DNA from: Zygnema circumcarinatum
Taxonomy: Eukaryota > Streptophyta > Zygnematophyceae > Zygnematales > Zygnemataceae
Direction: 5' to 3'
DNA length: 64,000 nucleotides
Assembly: GCA_037447605.1 (NCBI GenBank)
Contig: CM074807.1
Span: 62,001-126,000, forward strand
The position numbers and the translations under genes are program-made. Positions 15,839 through 27,420 of the stretch are shown in pieces (within the stretch, counting starts at the first letter, position 1; each line of letters opens with the position of its first letter). The notes beneath the pieces are model-generated. The model was not told the DNA's origin. It did not search any database and saw nothing but the letters and a program-made list of their open reading frames with translations.

Positions 15839-18800
15839 CTACAACCTGACCTTCATGTTGCGCAGCCCCCAGTACGCGATGAACCGGAACACGATCGTCA
15901 TAACGATGAGCGCGAGCGCGTCCACCCACGCCTCGTCGAGGCGGATGCCCTTCAGCGCGTCCTCCACGCGGCACTGCACCCCGCTGATGTTGCCGGGGGG
16001 GCCGCAGTTGTACACCATGCTGTCGGTGTACTGCAGCTTGATCACCAGCCGGTAGCTGTAGAATGTGAAGGAGACGTACTTCACCCAACCGATCCAAGCG
16101 GGAATGTACTGCACCGGGCCAGAAAACATAACGAGTCGTCAGCAGGCATGTGATGTACGTCGTCCCAGGTTTGTTGGTGATTGTAAGGAGGGCTAACAAC
16201 TGCTTTGCATTAGGGTTGCTTACCCGGAGGTAGTAGCCACCGCAGAGCATGAAGGTGAGCAGGACAACCGAGGCGATGGTAGTGCCCTTCTTGACGTCCA
16301 TTACCCACGCGCCGATCAAAAACCCACACCCCTGGCAAAAACAGAACATTGAGAACGATATTAAGTTTGATGGGAGTGCAGAAAAGGCAAAGGAGGCCTC
16401 AATCCATCATCGCAATGGATGCTACAGAGGAAGTTGCTATTACAGACAACATTTCCTGATAAGACGATCACGGAATAATGCCTGTTCTCACCTGGGCTGC
16501 TGCGATGGTCAGGAAGACAGCCAACATGGTGAGGAAGAAAACTCCTGCGTCTGCTCGCAGACCCGCCATCCAATACGCGATGAGGAGGTAGATGACCGGC
16601 AGCAGCCACTCCATGGGAATGTCCGAGAGGGTCCTGCTCATGAAGTACGCGCTCAGCTGATACATGTCCGAGGACCGCTCCTTCGCCAGCACAGCGCGCT
16701 CCTGCACGCACGCACACACGCCAGCAAGGCAGGCTCGATCATCAATCAGCCAAAGCACTTCGCTGTTTGCATCGGATTGAAATGTGGGCGATGGCGAATT
16801 CCACCAGACTTCTTCAGTCCAAACGATGAGGAAGATAAAAACACTTACCTGGGGAAAGGTGAAAATGGCAGTGATCATCGGGAAGAACCCCCAGAAAATA
16901 GACGTGAAGAATAGGAATCCAATCTGCAGATCGCCAAGCCAAGCCAAGCCACAGGTTTTCAAACATCCGATAAGAAAATCGGCGACAGAAAGAGAGTAGC
17001 AGAAAGCATGGTGAGAGTCTCTGCAGGGACTGCTCTCACCTGGTCCGTCAGATTCTCCAACGTGTCCCGAGCGGAGTTCCACCACAGCATGCCCACGATG
17101 AAGCCGATCGCTATGACCTGATAGAAGCGCAGCGGAGAGAGGTACTCGTGTCGCCGCTCCTTCAGCCCGCGAGTCCACAAAACTTCAAACTGCGTCCACC
17201 AACTGGCGTTCCATGTTCTCCGTTCCATGATGGCGGTTTTTGCGGTATCCGAGACTGCAGGCAGTTCCAGCATGTCCTTCTTGATCTCAGGCTCCAGCAA
17301 TTTCTCGTAACCTTCTAAGAGATACTGCAGCACAAATACAGAACAGCAGAGGGTTTCAGGTCACAGGCAAGCAGGGAACCTTGCAGAAGCTGCATCGTAA
17401 TCCCCATCAATCTCATCTTCGATTCCAATCGATTCTGCAGAAAATAATTTTAACCCTCCTTCCTATCACAGGACCTGATCCTCACCTTCCGAATGTCCAC
17501 TTGCTGCTCCGTTGCCACCTTGTCCTCCCACTTCTCGGCCGCCATAATCTCTGCAGGTATCGAGATATCGGAGGTGGTGCCGGAGGCGAGGTCCAGCAAG
17601 AAGTCTGCAGGGTTCATCGCCACCATGGGGGCGAACCCCACCTTCTCGAAGTGGCCCATGGCATCCCTCGCCTTTCCGAAGTAGATGGAGTGTCCTTCAG
17701 AGAGGAGCAGCAGCTTGTCGAACGAATGGTAGATACGCGAGGAGGGCTGGTGGATGGTGGTGATCACCGTGCGGCCCGCCTGCAAGGACAGACCCGCCCC
17801 CAAGTCAGAACTGGAACTGGGAGGGAGGAGGAGGGAGGGAGGGAGGGAGGGAGGGAGGAGGGAGGGAGGAGGAGGGAGGGAGGGAGGGAGGGAGGGAGGG
17901 AGGGAGGGAGGGAGGGAGGGAGGGAGGGAGGGAGGGAGGGAGGGAGGGAGGGAGGGAGGGAGGGAGGGAGGGAGGAGGAGGGAGGGAGGGAGGGAGGGAG
18001 GGAGGGAGGGAGGAGGGAGGGAGGGAGGGAGGAGGGAGGGAGGGAGGGAGGGAGGGAGGAGGGAGTGGGAGGGAGGGAGGGAGGGGAGGGAGGGAGGGAG
18101 GGAGGGAGGAGGGAGGGGAGGGAGGGAGGAGGGAGGGAGTGGAGGGAGGGAGGAGGGAGGGAGGAGGGAGGGAGGAGGGAGGGAGGAGGGAGGAGGGAGG
18201 GGAGGGAGGGAGGGAGGGAGGGAGGGAGGGAGGAGGGAGGGAGGGAGGGAGGGAGGGAGGAGGGAGGGAGGAGGGAGGGAGGGAGGGAGGGAGGGAGGGG
18301 AGGGAGGGAGTGGGAGGGAGGGAGGGAGGGAGGGAGGGAGGGAGGAGGGAGGGAGGGAGGGAGGGAGGAGGGAGGGAGGGAGGGAGGGAGGAGGGAGGAG
18401 GGAGGGAGGGAGGGAGGGAGGGAGGGAGGGAGGGAGGGAGGGAGGGAGGAGGGAGGAGGAGGGAGGGAGGGAGGAGGGAGGGAGGGAGGAGGGAGGAGGG
18501 AGGGAGGGAGGGAGGGAGGGAGGAGGGAGGGAGGGAGGAGGAGGGAGGGAGGGAGGGAGGGAGGGAGGGGTGGGAGGGAGGAGGGAGGGAGGGAGGGAGG
18601 AGGAGGGAGGAGGAGGGAGGGGAGGAGTGGAGGAGGGAGGAGGGAGGGAGGGAGGAGGGAGGGAGGGAGGGAGAGGGAGGGAGGGAGGAGGAGGGAGGGA
18701 GGGAGGGAGGGAGGGAGGGAGGGAGGGAGGGAGGGAGGGAGGAGGAGGGAGGAGGGAGGGAGGAGGAGGGAGGAGGGAGGGAGGGAGGGAGGGAGGGAGG

Positions 18801-20611
18801 GAGGGAGGGAGGAGGGAGGAGGGAGGGAGGGAGGAGGAGGGAGGGAGGGAGGGAGGGGAGGGAGGGAGGGAGGGAGGAGGGAGGGAGGGAGGGAGGGAGG
18901 GAGGGAGGAGGAGGGAGGGAGGGAGGAGGGAGTGGAGGGAGGGAGGAGGAGGGAGGGAGGGCCCTGCGGGAAACTCACCAGAGCGATCTTCTGCAGCAGC
19001 TGCACTATCTTCAGGGCGGTGGTGGAGTCCAGCCCCGAGGTGGGCTCGTCCAGGAACAGAATTGAGGGGTCAATCAGAATTTCGTGTCCGATGCTAACAC
19101 GTTTGCGCTCGCCGCCGGATATTCCACGGAGGAAAGGCCCACCGATTATCGTGTTCTTGCACCTGCTTCCCTTGACACTTGCTTAGCATACTGAAAAGAA
19201 TGGTTATCAGCTTCGTTATTCTTTAAAAGCTTACTCCCCACAAACCAAGGAAATCTAGGTTTATAAGAAACACAATGAGGCTGCCGGGGTTCTTTAGCAG
19301 TCGGATAGAAATACCATAACTCCCTATCCAACATTTGGCAATATTCTTAACAAACCTCAGCTAATACAACCTTACAACTGCTTTGTCAAAGCTGCCAACT
19401 CCGACTCACACTTCGTAAGAAAGCCTGCTTTCTTTACATCGTCAAAAAACCTCCCCTTTCCTTTGACCTCATCTCCTTTTGGATCTAAGAGGAGATGAGT
19501 TCATGCCACTATGCATGCATGGCGCCTATACCTCGTTTAGTGGAGAGGTTATCCCACTTTTCGAGCTCCTCCCTTTTAGAAGCGGATAGAGCAGGCATCT
19601 CTGCAAAGCACAGGGCCAAGGTGCAAAGCGCAAGGTGCGGGAGGGAGGGAGGGGAGGGAGGGAGGGCGCACTTGTCCAGGCCGAGGTCCGCAATGGTGTC
19701 GTCCGCGCGCGCCGCCTTCTGCGCGCGCGTGAGCTCCCTCGGAAGGCGCAGAATGGCCGCGTACACGAGCGTCTCCCTCACAGTGAGGTGCGGGAAGAAG
19801 GTGTCGTCCTGCGTCACGAACCCAATTCTGCACGCGCGAGACAGAGACAGAGTCAAGCGCCGCACACAGCCGATGAAGGAGAGCTTTCAAAGGACAGGCC
19901 CGCTATTGAGAAGCCCTGAAAAGGGAGAATCCCCCTAAACTCACTTCCGCTTGAGCGCCTTGTTGTACTTGAGGTCGTTGTACGTGACGGTCCCAGTGAC
20001 CCCCCTCTCCTCCTGAATTCGGCCCCCCAGGATGCTGAGGAAGGTGGTTTTCCCCGAGCCCGAGGGCCCCATTATGGCGAGGCACTCATGCGGCAGCACG
20101 GAGCCTGAGATGCCACACAGGATCTCCTTCTCCATCGCCTTCTTCATGCCCTTCACGGGGTTCAGCCACGACCCCTGCGCCTGCTTCAGCGTCACCGCGT
20201 AATGCACGTCCTTGAACTGCACCCACCCACGAGCACCGCCGCTCATTCGTTCGCTGCTTCAACCTTTCGGCTTCACCTTCCGCAGATTCTCAAAAGATCC
20301 AAGGACTGCCGCGCTTCAGACAGTCAATAGAACTGCTGCCCTTCCCTCTCCTGCTGAGGAAGAGCGGTAAGAGAGGTACAGAGAGAGGGAGGGAAGAGAG
20401 GGAAAGAGTAGGCGGCATGCAGGGGTCCTACCTTGACAGCGATTTCCTGAGAGGGGTCCTTGCGCGTGCTGCGCATGCCGGCTTCCTCCTTCACCTCCAG
20501 CACATGGCCATGGCCATGGCCGTTCTCCTTCACCAGAGCCATGCCTGCCTCCGGGTCCTTCTCCATGTCCTCCTTTCGCTCCTCCACTTGCGGCCCGATG
20601 CGCCCACTCAT
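15839..20611 (-). CDS. ABCG (WBC) half-size ABC transporter
   Basis: ATP-driven membrane exporter of the ABCG half-transporter class, which works as a dimer; substrate not predictable. Exons in coding order: 20611-20432, 20216-19945, 19827-19672, 19162-18979, 17779-17486, 17324-17040, 16923-16849, 16701-16492, 16331-16224, 16108-15839; all phases agree, 677 aa. The nucleotide-binding domain comes first: Walker [10 protein letters not shown] at about 110-118, Q-loop VTQDD, signature [10 protein letters not shown] at about 217, Walker [10 protein letters not shown] at about 238, switch His in TIHQPSSR at 274. Six transmembrane segments follow from about residue 425. The extracellular loop near the end carries cysteines (NCGPP, VQCRV). 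The N-terminal 60 residues are hydrophilic with a GHGHGH run. Intron 4 holds the GGGA tract. Confidence 0.95.
17819..18961. repeat. 1.14-kb (GGGA)n/(GGA)n purine tract in ABCG intron 4
   Basis: Over 1.1 kb made almost only of GGGA and GGA units on the plus strand, with a handful of GT/T interruptions. It fills nearly all of the ABCG intron 17780-18978, between the exons encoding Walker B and the switch histidine. The pre-mRNA is therefore C/U-rich and the template strand G/A-rich. Confidence 0.97.
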
Positions 20612-21838
20612 ACTTTTTAGCTCTCCCCTCTCCCTCTCCTCTCCCTCTCCCTCTCCCTCTCCCTCTCCCTCTCCCTCTCCCTCTCCCTCTCCACTCTCCC
20701 TCTCCCTTTCTTTCTTCCTCTCCCTCCTGTCTCCCTCTCCTCTCTCCCTCTCTTCTCCTCTCCTCTCCCCCTCTCCCTCTCCTATCTCCCTCCTGTCCGC
20801 CCTTCCATCTCTCTCTCCCACGTCCCCCCCGCGCCGCCCCCGCCCCACTGGACGGGCGGCTCGCGGGCCGCCACGTCATCGCGCGAGCACTCCGCGAAAC
20901 TTCACCGGAGACGCCTAATCACGCGCCGCCACGTGCTCAAACTTGACGTCAGCCGTGGTGACTCCTCCTCCTTGTGACGCTTCATTCGTACATTCGTACG
21001 GTCGCGTGGCCTGCGCGGCGCCCCCCACGCATCTGCCGTACAGTTCCCACGGCAAGTAGTTGTCCGTACTGATATACGGACGACGGCGCGACGCGGGGGC
21101 GGCGGCAGCAGGCGAGGGCGGACCTGCGCGAAGCTTCCGCGAGCGGGGGGGGGCGATGCCCCGTGACGTGGCCTAGACGTCACCGCCCTCGGCGCGACGC
21201 TTCTATGCGGCCGTTGCGGAGGCAGTTCAACAGAACGCGGAGAGCAGTTCCATGGTGGGCGCGTGAAGTGGCCCTGCGCGGGCTACAGTTGCAGTTCTGG
21301 CGAACAGTGGTCGTTGGCTCCATGTGCGTCCGCTGTCTCGAGAGCCGTCTGTTGGCGAGGCGGGCATGCATGCATGGGGTGGCATCCTCACGCCTGTCGG
21401 GGATGGATCGCCTCATGGATGGATGGATGGCCTCACGGATGGATGGATGGATGGATGGATGGATGGATGGATGGATGGATGGATGGATGGATGTATGGAT
21501 GGATATGAATGGGCGAGGGCAGAGCACCAACCACACCATAACAGACGCCTGACCATCATCATAAGCACACGAGAGCATGGCATGGCATGGCACGGCACAC
21601 ACGGATTTGGGAAGAACACGCGAACATGAGAGGCCAAAACTCGGGTTACAGCCACGATCTCAACTTTGGGAAAATCTCCTTTCCGAGTGAAAGCAAAGCG
21701 TAGTCAATATAATCAGCCACAGCTCGCCCCCCATGGTCACGTGGACATGAGGAAACAAAGACAATGACAACAATCCCTAGACGCCGACAGCTTTACATGT
21801 ATGTCCGCGTCCGCCCCCTTCCAAGGCAGGCAGCAGCG
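20612..21838. promoter_or_regulatory. ABCG upstream region with ACGT-core elements
   Basis: A pyrimidine tract of CCCTCT repeats lies at about 20621-20803, just upstream of the ABCG ATG. Beyond it are ACGT-core sites of the type bound by plant bZIP factors: CCACGTCATC at 20871, CACGTG at 20930-20935, TGACGTCA at 20944-20951, and GTGACGTGG plus GACGTCAC near 21164-21182. The GGAT tetramer repeat follows. Regulation by these sites is inferred from motif identity only. No gene seen. Confidence 0.45.
21415..21505. repeat. (GGAT)n microsatellite
   Basis: About 20 units of GGAT/ATGG with one GGCCTCAC and one TGTA interruption, between the ABCG promoter and the 3' end of UBP22. A short CATGG run follows at 21575-21592. 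Confidence 0.95.
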
Positions 21839-24643
21839 CTAGCTGTAGTCGACCTGCGAGGAGGACACCGTGGGGCCGTCCCCCGCCAGCGGCCTGGAGG
21901 CCGCGGGAGAGGCGCCCTCGCGCCCCTTCTCGGGCTCCTCCCCGCCCCCGCCCCCGCCCCCGCCCCCGCAGTAGGCGAGGCGCCTGCGCACGTAGTAGAG
22001 GAGGTAGCCCTGCGCGGCCTGCACCGCGGCCTCGTCGACCCTCGTCACCCACGCGTCGTCGCACTTGAACCAGCGCCCCTCCAGCCGCACGAAGCACGCG
22101 TAGTGCCCCGCGTCCAGCCGCCCGAGGTGGCTCACTACGGCGAACAGCTCGTAGTTGCACGCGTCAGCGGCGGCGCTGCTCTCCTCAGCATCAGCCGCCT
22201 CCCCCCCTTCCACGGCATTCTCCGCCTGTTCGGCACACCCGTCTGCTCCTGCATCCTCTGAGAAAATGCGGTTACCATGCCGACGCCGCACAATGGCAGA
22301 AGAGAGGTAGGGGGCCATGTTCAAGCGGAAGGGAAACGAGACGTGGCGATCCAACTTGCGGGAAGCGTTGCGTGCGGAAGAGTGTTCGAAACGTTTGATG
22401 TGGAGGCACAGCACAACAGGAAGGCGCCGCACTGACATCTGCTTCACAGACTCCTGCCGCGTTTGGCACCTTTGACAGAAAAACTTTTCGCTAGCATCCA
22501 GCCTCTCCTGCCGCATGAAACGCTCCAAGCAGCCTGCCAGGGTGGCAGGCCCCCCTGTGCCTGCAGCTGCAGGCTTTGCAGCCCCCCCCCCCGTCCCACT
22601 AGATGAGCCCTCCCTCCGCTGCTCCCCTGCCGGCCTGGAGGCGGCGCCCTGCCGACTTGCAGAAGCGGACTCGCGCAGGGGGGAGTCTCCCGGACCTCGC
22701 GGGCCTGTCAGGGGGTCTGCCTCCAGGTCGAGGGAGATGTCCACGCAGGGGTCGTGCGTGGTGGAGGTGAACCCGCACACGGTGCACGTCACATCGGAGC
22801 GCAGCAATCCTGCAAACACGCGATGCACAATGCAGCTGCAGTCCGCTTCTGCGCACCTGCTTCCGTCCCAAAACAAGATACACCGAGTGTCGTCACGGCA
22901 GGCTGATTGAGTGAAACAAGAAGTGGACTCACATTACTACATATCATTCAGCCTGCATACGTACGAGATTTAACGTGTCTACCATGTCCTCTAACACCCC
23001 TCTCAGCATGCAAGATACACGTTACATCTTACTACATCTTATTCCCCAAACATAAGCAGTATGGGCCCGCCAAGGTGCATGCTTGATTAGGCCTATCAGA
23101 CCTGTATAGAAAAACACACGTGTGCATTGTTTTGTTGCATTCACGTGACTTGTCAGCTTCTGATTCCTGCGTCTTCATATGTCTGCCACCTTCTGCATCG
23201 GACAATGTTCACTACTTGTTCAACATCCAGCCGACCATTTCATTCCTTACAACAGAGCCGATTACGATCTTGCATTGAGCTTTCGTGCATCAACTTGTGG
23301 CTGCTCTTCTCCTCGGTATGAACGTTCCTTCAGGAAAACCCCTTCTCACTTCTTCGCAATGGTTCAAATCGTGCCATGACGACTGCCGACATAGTTGAGT
23401 AAATTTGCCATCTTTGAACTAAGCCGTCGTCCGCCCAACCACTCTAATTCTGATCCTCGATGCTACAGCCTGAGGGAGGCCTTGCATGTTGCAAGCTCTC
23501 AACACTAGAGTGGCCAAGATCCAAGTAAGCTCAAAGGGGTCTCACCTGTCTCCCCCTTCAAGAGTAGGATCGACCGCGCTAGCGTTGGCGTGGATGCCGT
23601 CCACGGTGGAGATGAAGAACTCATGCGCGTCCTGCTGCTCATAGCCCGCAACGTTCTCCGCATGCCTCCACCAGCTGGCCCAACCATTGGAGCGGCACTT
23701 CCGTCACCTAGGCGAGGCAGCCTCTCGGCATTTCTGGGCCTTCGTCAGCTGCATAATTGCTGCGCTGTGTCGTCCGGACAATTGTGCTATGCAACAGGCA
23801 TAGGTTCGCTTCAACGGGAGAGTTGCAGCAAAGAGGGAACAAGGACAAGAGGCTCCACCTGTAGAGAAACTGCGCAGGACTGAAGGGACTTCTAGATCCA
23901 GAAAAAGCTGCGGTGAATATGGCGTCCATGTCACACCCCAGGCACAAATTCGAGCCGCGACGCTGACAGCGGTCGCGGTTGTGCTTGTCCGCGAGGAAGT
24001 AGTTCCGCAGAGGAGGTGTGTGCAGGAGAGCCTGCAGCACTGCGTTCATGAAGCAGGTGCTGCCCAGATTGTTGAGTCCCCGCAGGCCCTGCGGCAGCCC
24101 GCAGGTGTCCTCGGCCAGCTGCGTGGCGCCCGCCTGGAGCAGCTGCCGCTCCGCCTCGGAGCCTTCCCAAGAGAGGTAGGGCGCCCTGGCTCCCCTCTTG
24201 CGCTTGCGGCGGGGTGCCGATGCCGATGCGGCAGCGGAGTCGGAGTCGGAGGAGCGGATGGCGCAGAGCACGGCGCGGTCGAAGGCGGCGTGGTAGACCT
24301 GGTCGTGGCAGGCCGCGCAGAAGAGCTCCGCGCGGTCCACGTCCACGCACAGAGTGTGCCCGGGGTGCGCCATGGCGTGCGCCCGCACGTGCGAGAGGTG
24401 CGGGGCGGACGCACAGAGCACGGCCCCGCAGGCGAGGCAGGCGTAGAGGCGGCCATGCGCGGCCCCGCAGAGGCTGCAGCGCGGCACCTCCCGCGGCCCC
24501 CTGCAAAGCGCCGCGCGCGGCCCCGGCCCCGGCCCGCCCCGCAGCGCGCCGCGCAGCAGCAGCCGGAAGGGCCCCCCCGCGCCCGCGCTCCCGCACTGCT
24601 CCCGCACGTGCGGGCACGAGCCCCGCTTCCCGCCCATGGCCAT
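21839..24643 (-). CDS. UBP22: UBP22/USP22-like ubiquitin-specific protease of the SAGA module
   Basis: Cysteine deubiquitinase resembling yeast Ubp8, human USP22 and plant UBP22, which remove ubiquitin from histone H2B in the SAGA module. Exons: 24643-23859, 23674-23546, 22835-21839; 636 aa, phases consistent. An N-terminal ZnF-UBP domain spans about 11-125 (CPHVREQC, CSLCGAAH, CLACG, HVRAHAMAHPGHT). The catalytic Cys box GLNNLGSTCFMNAVLQ places Cys near 197, followed by QQDAHEFF. The His box is LDAGHYACF (His about 549) and CDDAW follows. Two CxxC pairs (CTVC, CQRC) form the USP finger zinc site. A low-complexity insert sits at about 345-400 and a nine-Gly run lies near the C-terminus. Two in-frame Met codons (24643, 24637) could start it. 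A transposon ends 288 bp upstream of the ATG. Confidence 0.93.
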
Positions 24644-24931
24644 GGACGCCCGCCCGCCTGCCCGCCAGGGAGGGAGGCAGGGGAAGGGGGAGGGAGGGAG
24701 GGAGGGAGGCAGAGCCTCGGCGGTCGTTGCCGCGTCCCGTCCCGTTCCGTTCCGTTGCGCTGGGGTGGTCGCAGTTCGCCGCATGGAACGGCCACCCGCG
24801 GCCCGTCACCGCCAGAAGTCAACCGCCGCCGCGGGGCCGGTGCGACGTCCGTACATGTCCGCATATGCGAGGGTGTGTCGGTGGCCTGTCGGTGTGAAAA
24901 GTAAAATTCGAATTTCGAACGGCCTCGCGAC

Positions 24932-25672
24932 TAGGGATGGCCCGAGTTATAAAGTCCGACTATATTATATACTTTACAACGGGTTTAAAAGTAGTGATAT
25001 AGTACAAAGTAAAACACTTTATTACATATATTATACCCACCCGTTTTGAACAATTAACGATCGTACTCGTACGGTCGTACGGTCGTACCATACCAAAATT
25101 AGGTCGTTTTGGCGTTGGCGTTGTAGCACAAGATAAGTGGGGTTAAAAGGAGATTGCTGAGCTAGTCGCAGATGCTGTACGGCCACCCGAGCGTCCGTGC
25201 TGAAACTGACGTAGGGTTGGGGTGGTGCTGTGGGTCTGCCTGCAGCATAGAGCCAGGATCCGGGGGATTCAGAGGTACGCGCAGCGGAAGACGTAGGGAT
25301 TCTGAAGACGTTCCCACCGGCGGCTGGACTTGATGCGCAAAGAGCCCTTCCTTGGGGACCCTCCTCCCCTGTCCTCTCCTCGGCTAGTCTCTTAGCTAGG
25401 CTTCTAGTGATCATTGGTCATTGAGAGTAATGCAAGGCAGGATAGAGCAAGATAGGGGCTTGGCATAGTGACAGCAGAGGGAAAACAGGACACAACTTAG
25501 ATAAAGGTGGTATTTTGGAAACTCACCCCAGCCAGCGGTTGGCTGGGGAATGTCATTACAATGAAATTGTCTTCTCACTGAAATCTTTGTCTAACTGGGC
25601 TGAATGGGACGTCTAAATGCTATCAGCAAGAAGACTCTTTCTCTCTCTCTCTCTCTCTCTATCTATGGCATG

Positions 25673-25708
<36 letters not shown>

Positions 25709-26331
25709 TTAGCATCTGTTGCTGTAACTGAAGAGGAAGGAAAAGAAGAAAGAAGAACAAGACAACAAACCACACAGCAAATACAAATACTAAGCCCAGC
25801 ACTAAAAGACAAACAAGCATCACTGACATCCCATCTACTTAACACTGACAATAGATCTTGAGTCTTGGTAGTGACAGTCCCTGATTGGCCAACTGCCCAC
25901 TGAGAGGCCTGACTGACTACGTGGAGCCTTCGGATAGGTCAACGAATGATAATCGGCGGCCTTAGGCGGTGTTCCCGAGTGCGCCTTGCTGGATAGTGTG
26001 CCGTTCCGTGGACCGCCAACGCATGGCGCCGCCTTCTCTCAATCTCCGTTGGCAGCTCCTGGATTCCGTTGATCCGTGACACGGGAGAGGCATATGTCAA
26101 GTACAATTGAACTGACGCAAATCCGTCGAACGCAGCTCCGTTACGCTACAGCGTTGCGAAATGCGTCCGTCTGGTTCACTCTGTCTTCACCGCATAATAC
26201 CGTACAGTCGTACGACCGTATGACCGTACATGTTGTAAAGGCGTTGTAAAGTATTATATAACAGCCGTTATTTAGTCGTCACAGTTATATAATATAATAT
26301 AGATTATATAGTCGTAATTAAGCCATCCCTA
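24932..26331. mobile_element. hAT-like non-autonomous DNA transposon, 1400 bp
   Basis: The left end begins TAGGGATGGC and the right end finishes GCCATCCCTA, an inverted repeat that continues imperfectly inwards. It is bounded by identical 8-bp copies of CTCGCGAC at 24924-24931 and 26332-26339. An 8-bp duplication plus this terminus type points to the hAT superfamily. Subterminal regions are rich in CGTAC / CGTACGG repeats, the usual place for transposase sites. The inside holds (CT)n runs at about 25640-25705 and no transposase, so it must depend on one encoded elsewhere. A 127-codon minus frame at 25031-25414 is unrecognised. Confidence 0.88.
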
Positions 26332-26342
26332 CTCGCGACTCG

Positions 26343-26501
26343 CGAGACACGGCCATCAGACTAAATTCGTAGTCTGGTTTGGTCTAGTCAAGTCGAACAC
26401 ACTTAAGTCAAACAAGTCAAGTCAGGTCAGGTCAAGTCAAGCCTAGTCAACTCTGATTTAGGTCGCTTTAGTCGTTTGGTTCGGCGGGAGGGCCTCCTGG
26501 C
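26343..26501. repeat. Degenerate AAGTC/GGTC minisatellite between the two elements
   Basis: Imperfect pentamer array (AGTCA, AAGTC, AGGTC) from about 26375 to 26450, then spacer up to the second element. No coding potential. Confidence 0.7.
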
Positions 26502-26906
26502 TAGGGATGGCCCGCGTTATAAAGTCCGACTATATTATATACTTTACAACGGGTTTAAAAGTAGTAATATAGTACAAAGTAAAACACTTTATTACATATA
26601 TTATACCCACTCGTTTTGAACAATCAACGACCGTACGACTGTACTCGTACGGTCGTACGGTCGTTAGGTCGTTTTGGCGTTGGCGTTGCGAAATGCGTCC
26701 GTCTGGTTCACTGTCTTCACCGCATAATACCGTACAGTCGTACGACCGTACATGTTGTAAAGGCGTTGTAAAGTATTATATAACAGCCGTTATTTAGTCG
26801 TCACAGTTACGACAGGGGAGCAGTCGTACGACCGTACATGTTGTAAAGGCGTTGTAAAGTATTATATAACAGCCGTTATTTAGTCGTCACAGTTAAGACA
26901 GGGGAG
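26502..26906. mobile_element. Internally deleted, 3'-truncated copy of the hAT-like element
   Basis: The first about 185 bp match the left end of the 1400-bp element (24932-25123) with few changes. They then jump to sequence matching 26157-26285, so about 1033 bp are missing. Both break points carry GCGTTG. The right terminal inverted repeat is absent. An 86-bp segment (26735-26820) is repeated in tandem (26821-26906) with one base change. I see no second target-site copy. Confidence 0.85.
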
Positions 26907-27420
26907 GGAGGGGGAGGGAGGGGGAGGGAGGGGGAGGGAGAGGGAGAGCGGAGGGAGAAACAGCTCTCTCCCTCCCTCCTAGGGCGGAGGAGAGCATGCA
27001 TGCATGCAGCGAGAGCAGCAGCAGCACTTCATTGCCCGCACGAACGAACGAACGCGTCATACTTTATGAACTTGGTATTCCACAAAAGCATTCTTCCTTG
27101 TCTCACATTTACAATTCGCGGGAGAAAGTGGTACCAGCAGCATTCTACTGACAGCGGCACTGCGGGCAGATGAGCTGCAGAGCGCTATGCGTCGCGTCAA
27201 GGCAGCCAGGGGAGACACTTGCAGGCCTGACAGACAGACAGACAGACAGACAGCAACAGCTGCATGTTTGAAGAAAAGTAGGACAATCCGCTCGGCACTG
27301 GCCACCTCTCCGTTGCAATTCGTCCCACGGTCTAACAGAAATGGTCCAAATGAATACGATCCAATCGTGCGCAGCTCCCTGGTCGCTGCCAAAGCTCAGA
27401 CACCAGCGAGGATCCTTCCT
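26907..27420. other. Intergenic, 3' flank of clathrin light chain
   Basis: Begins with a short GGGAGG array (about 26898-26942), then a GCATGCATGCATGC palindromic run near 26995. A CAGA repeat at 27230-27252 lies close to the clathrin light chain stop codon. No gene seen. Confidence 0.6.

Noticed and set aside
17381-19186. Very long open frames of 300-600 codons on both strands over the GGGA tract
   Set aside because: They are pure Gly/Arg/Glu or Ser/Leu/Pro translations of the intronic repeat, and ABCG exons flank and overlap them in another frame.
25031-25414. 127-codon minus-strand frame inside the hAT-like element, considered as a retroelement Gag or transposase fragment
   Set aside because: No catalytic or zinc-knuckle motif, and no continuation of the frame; too weak to call.
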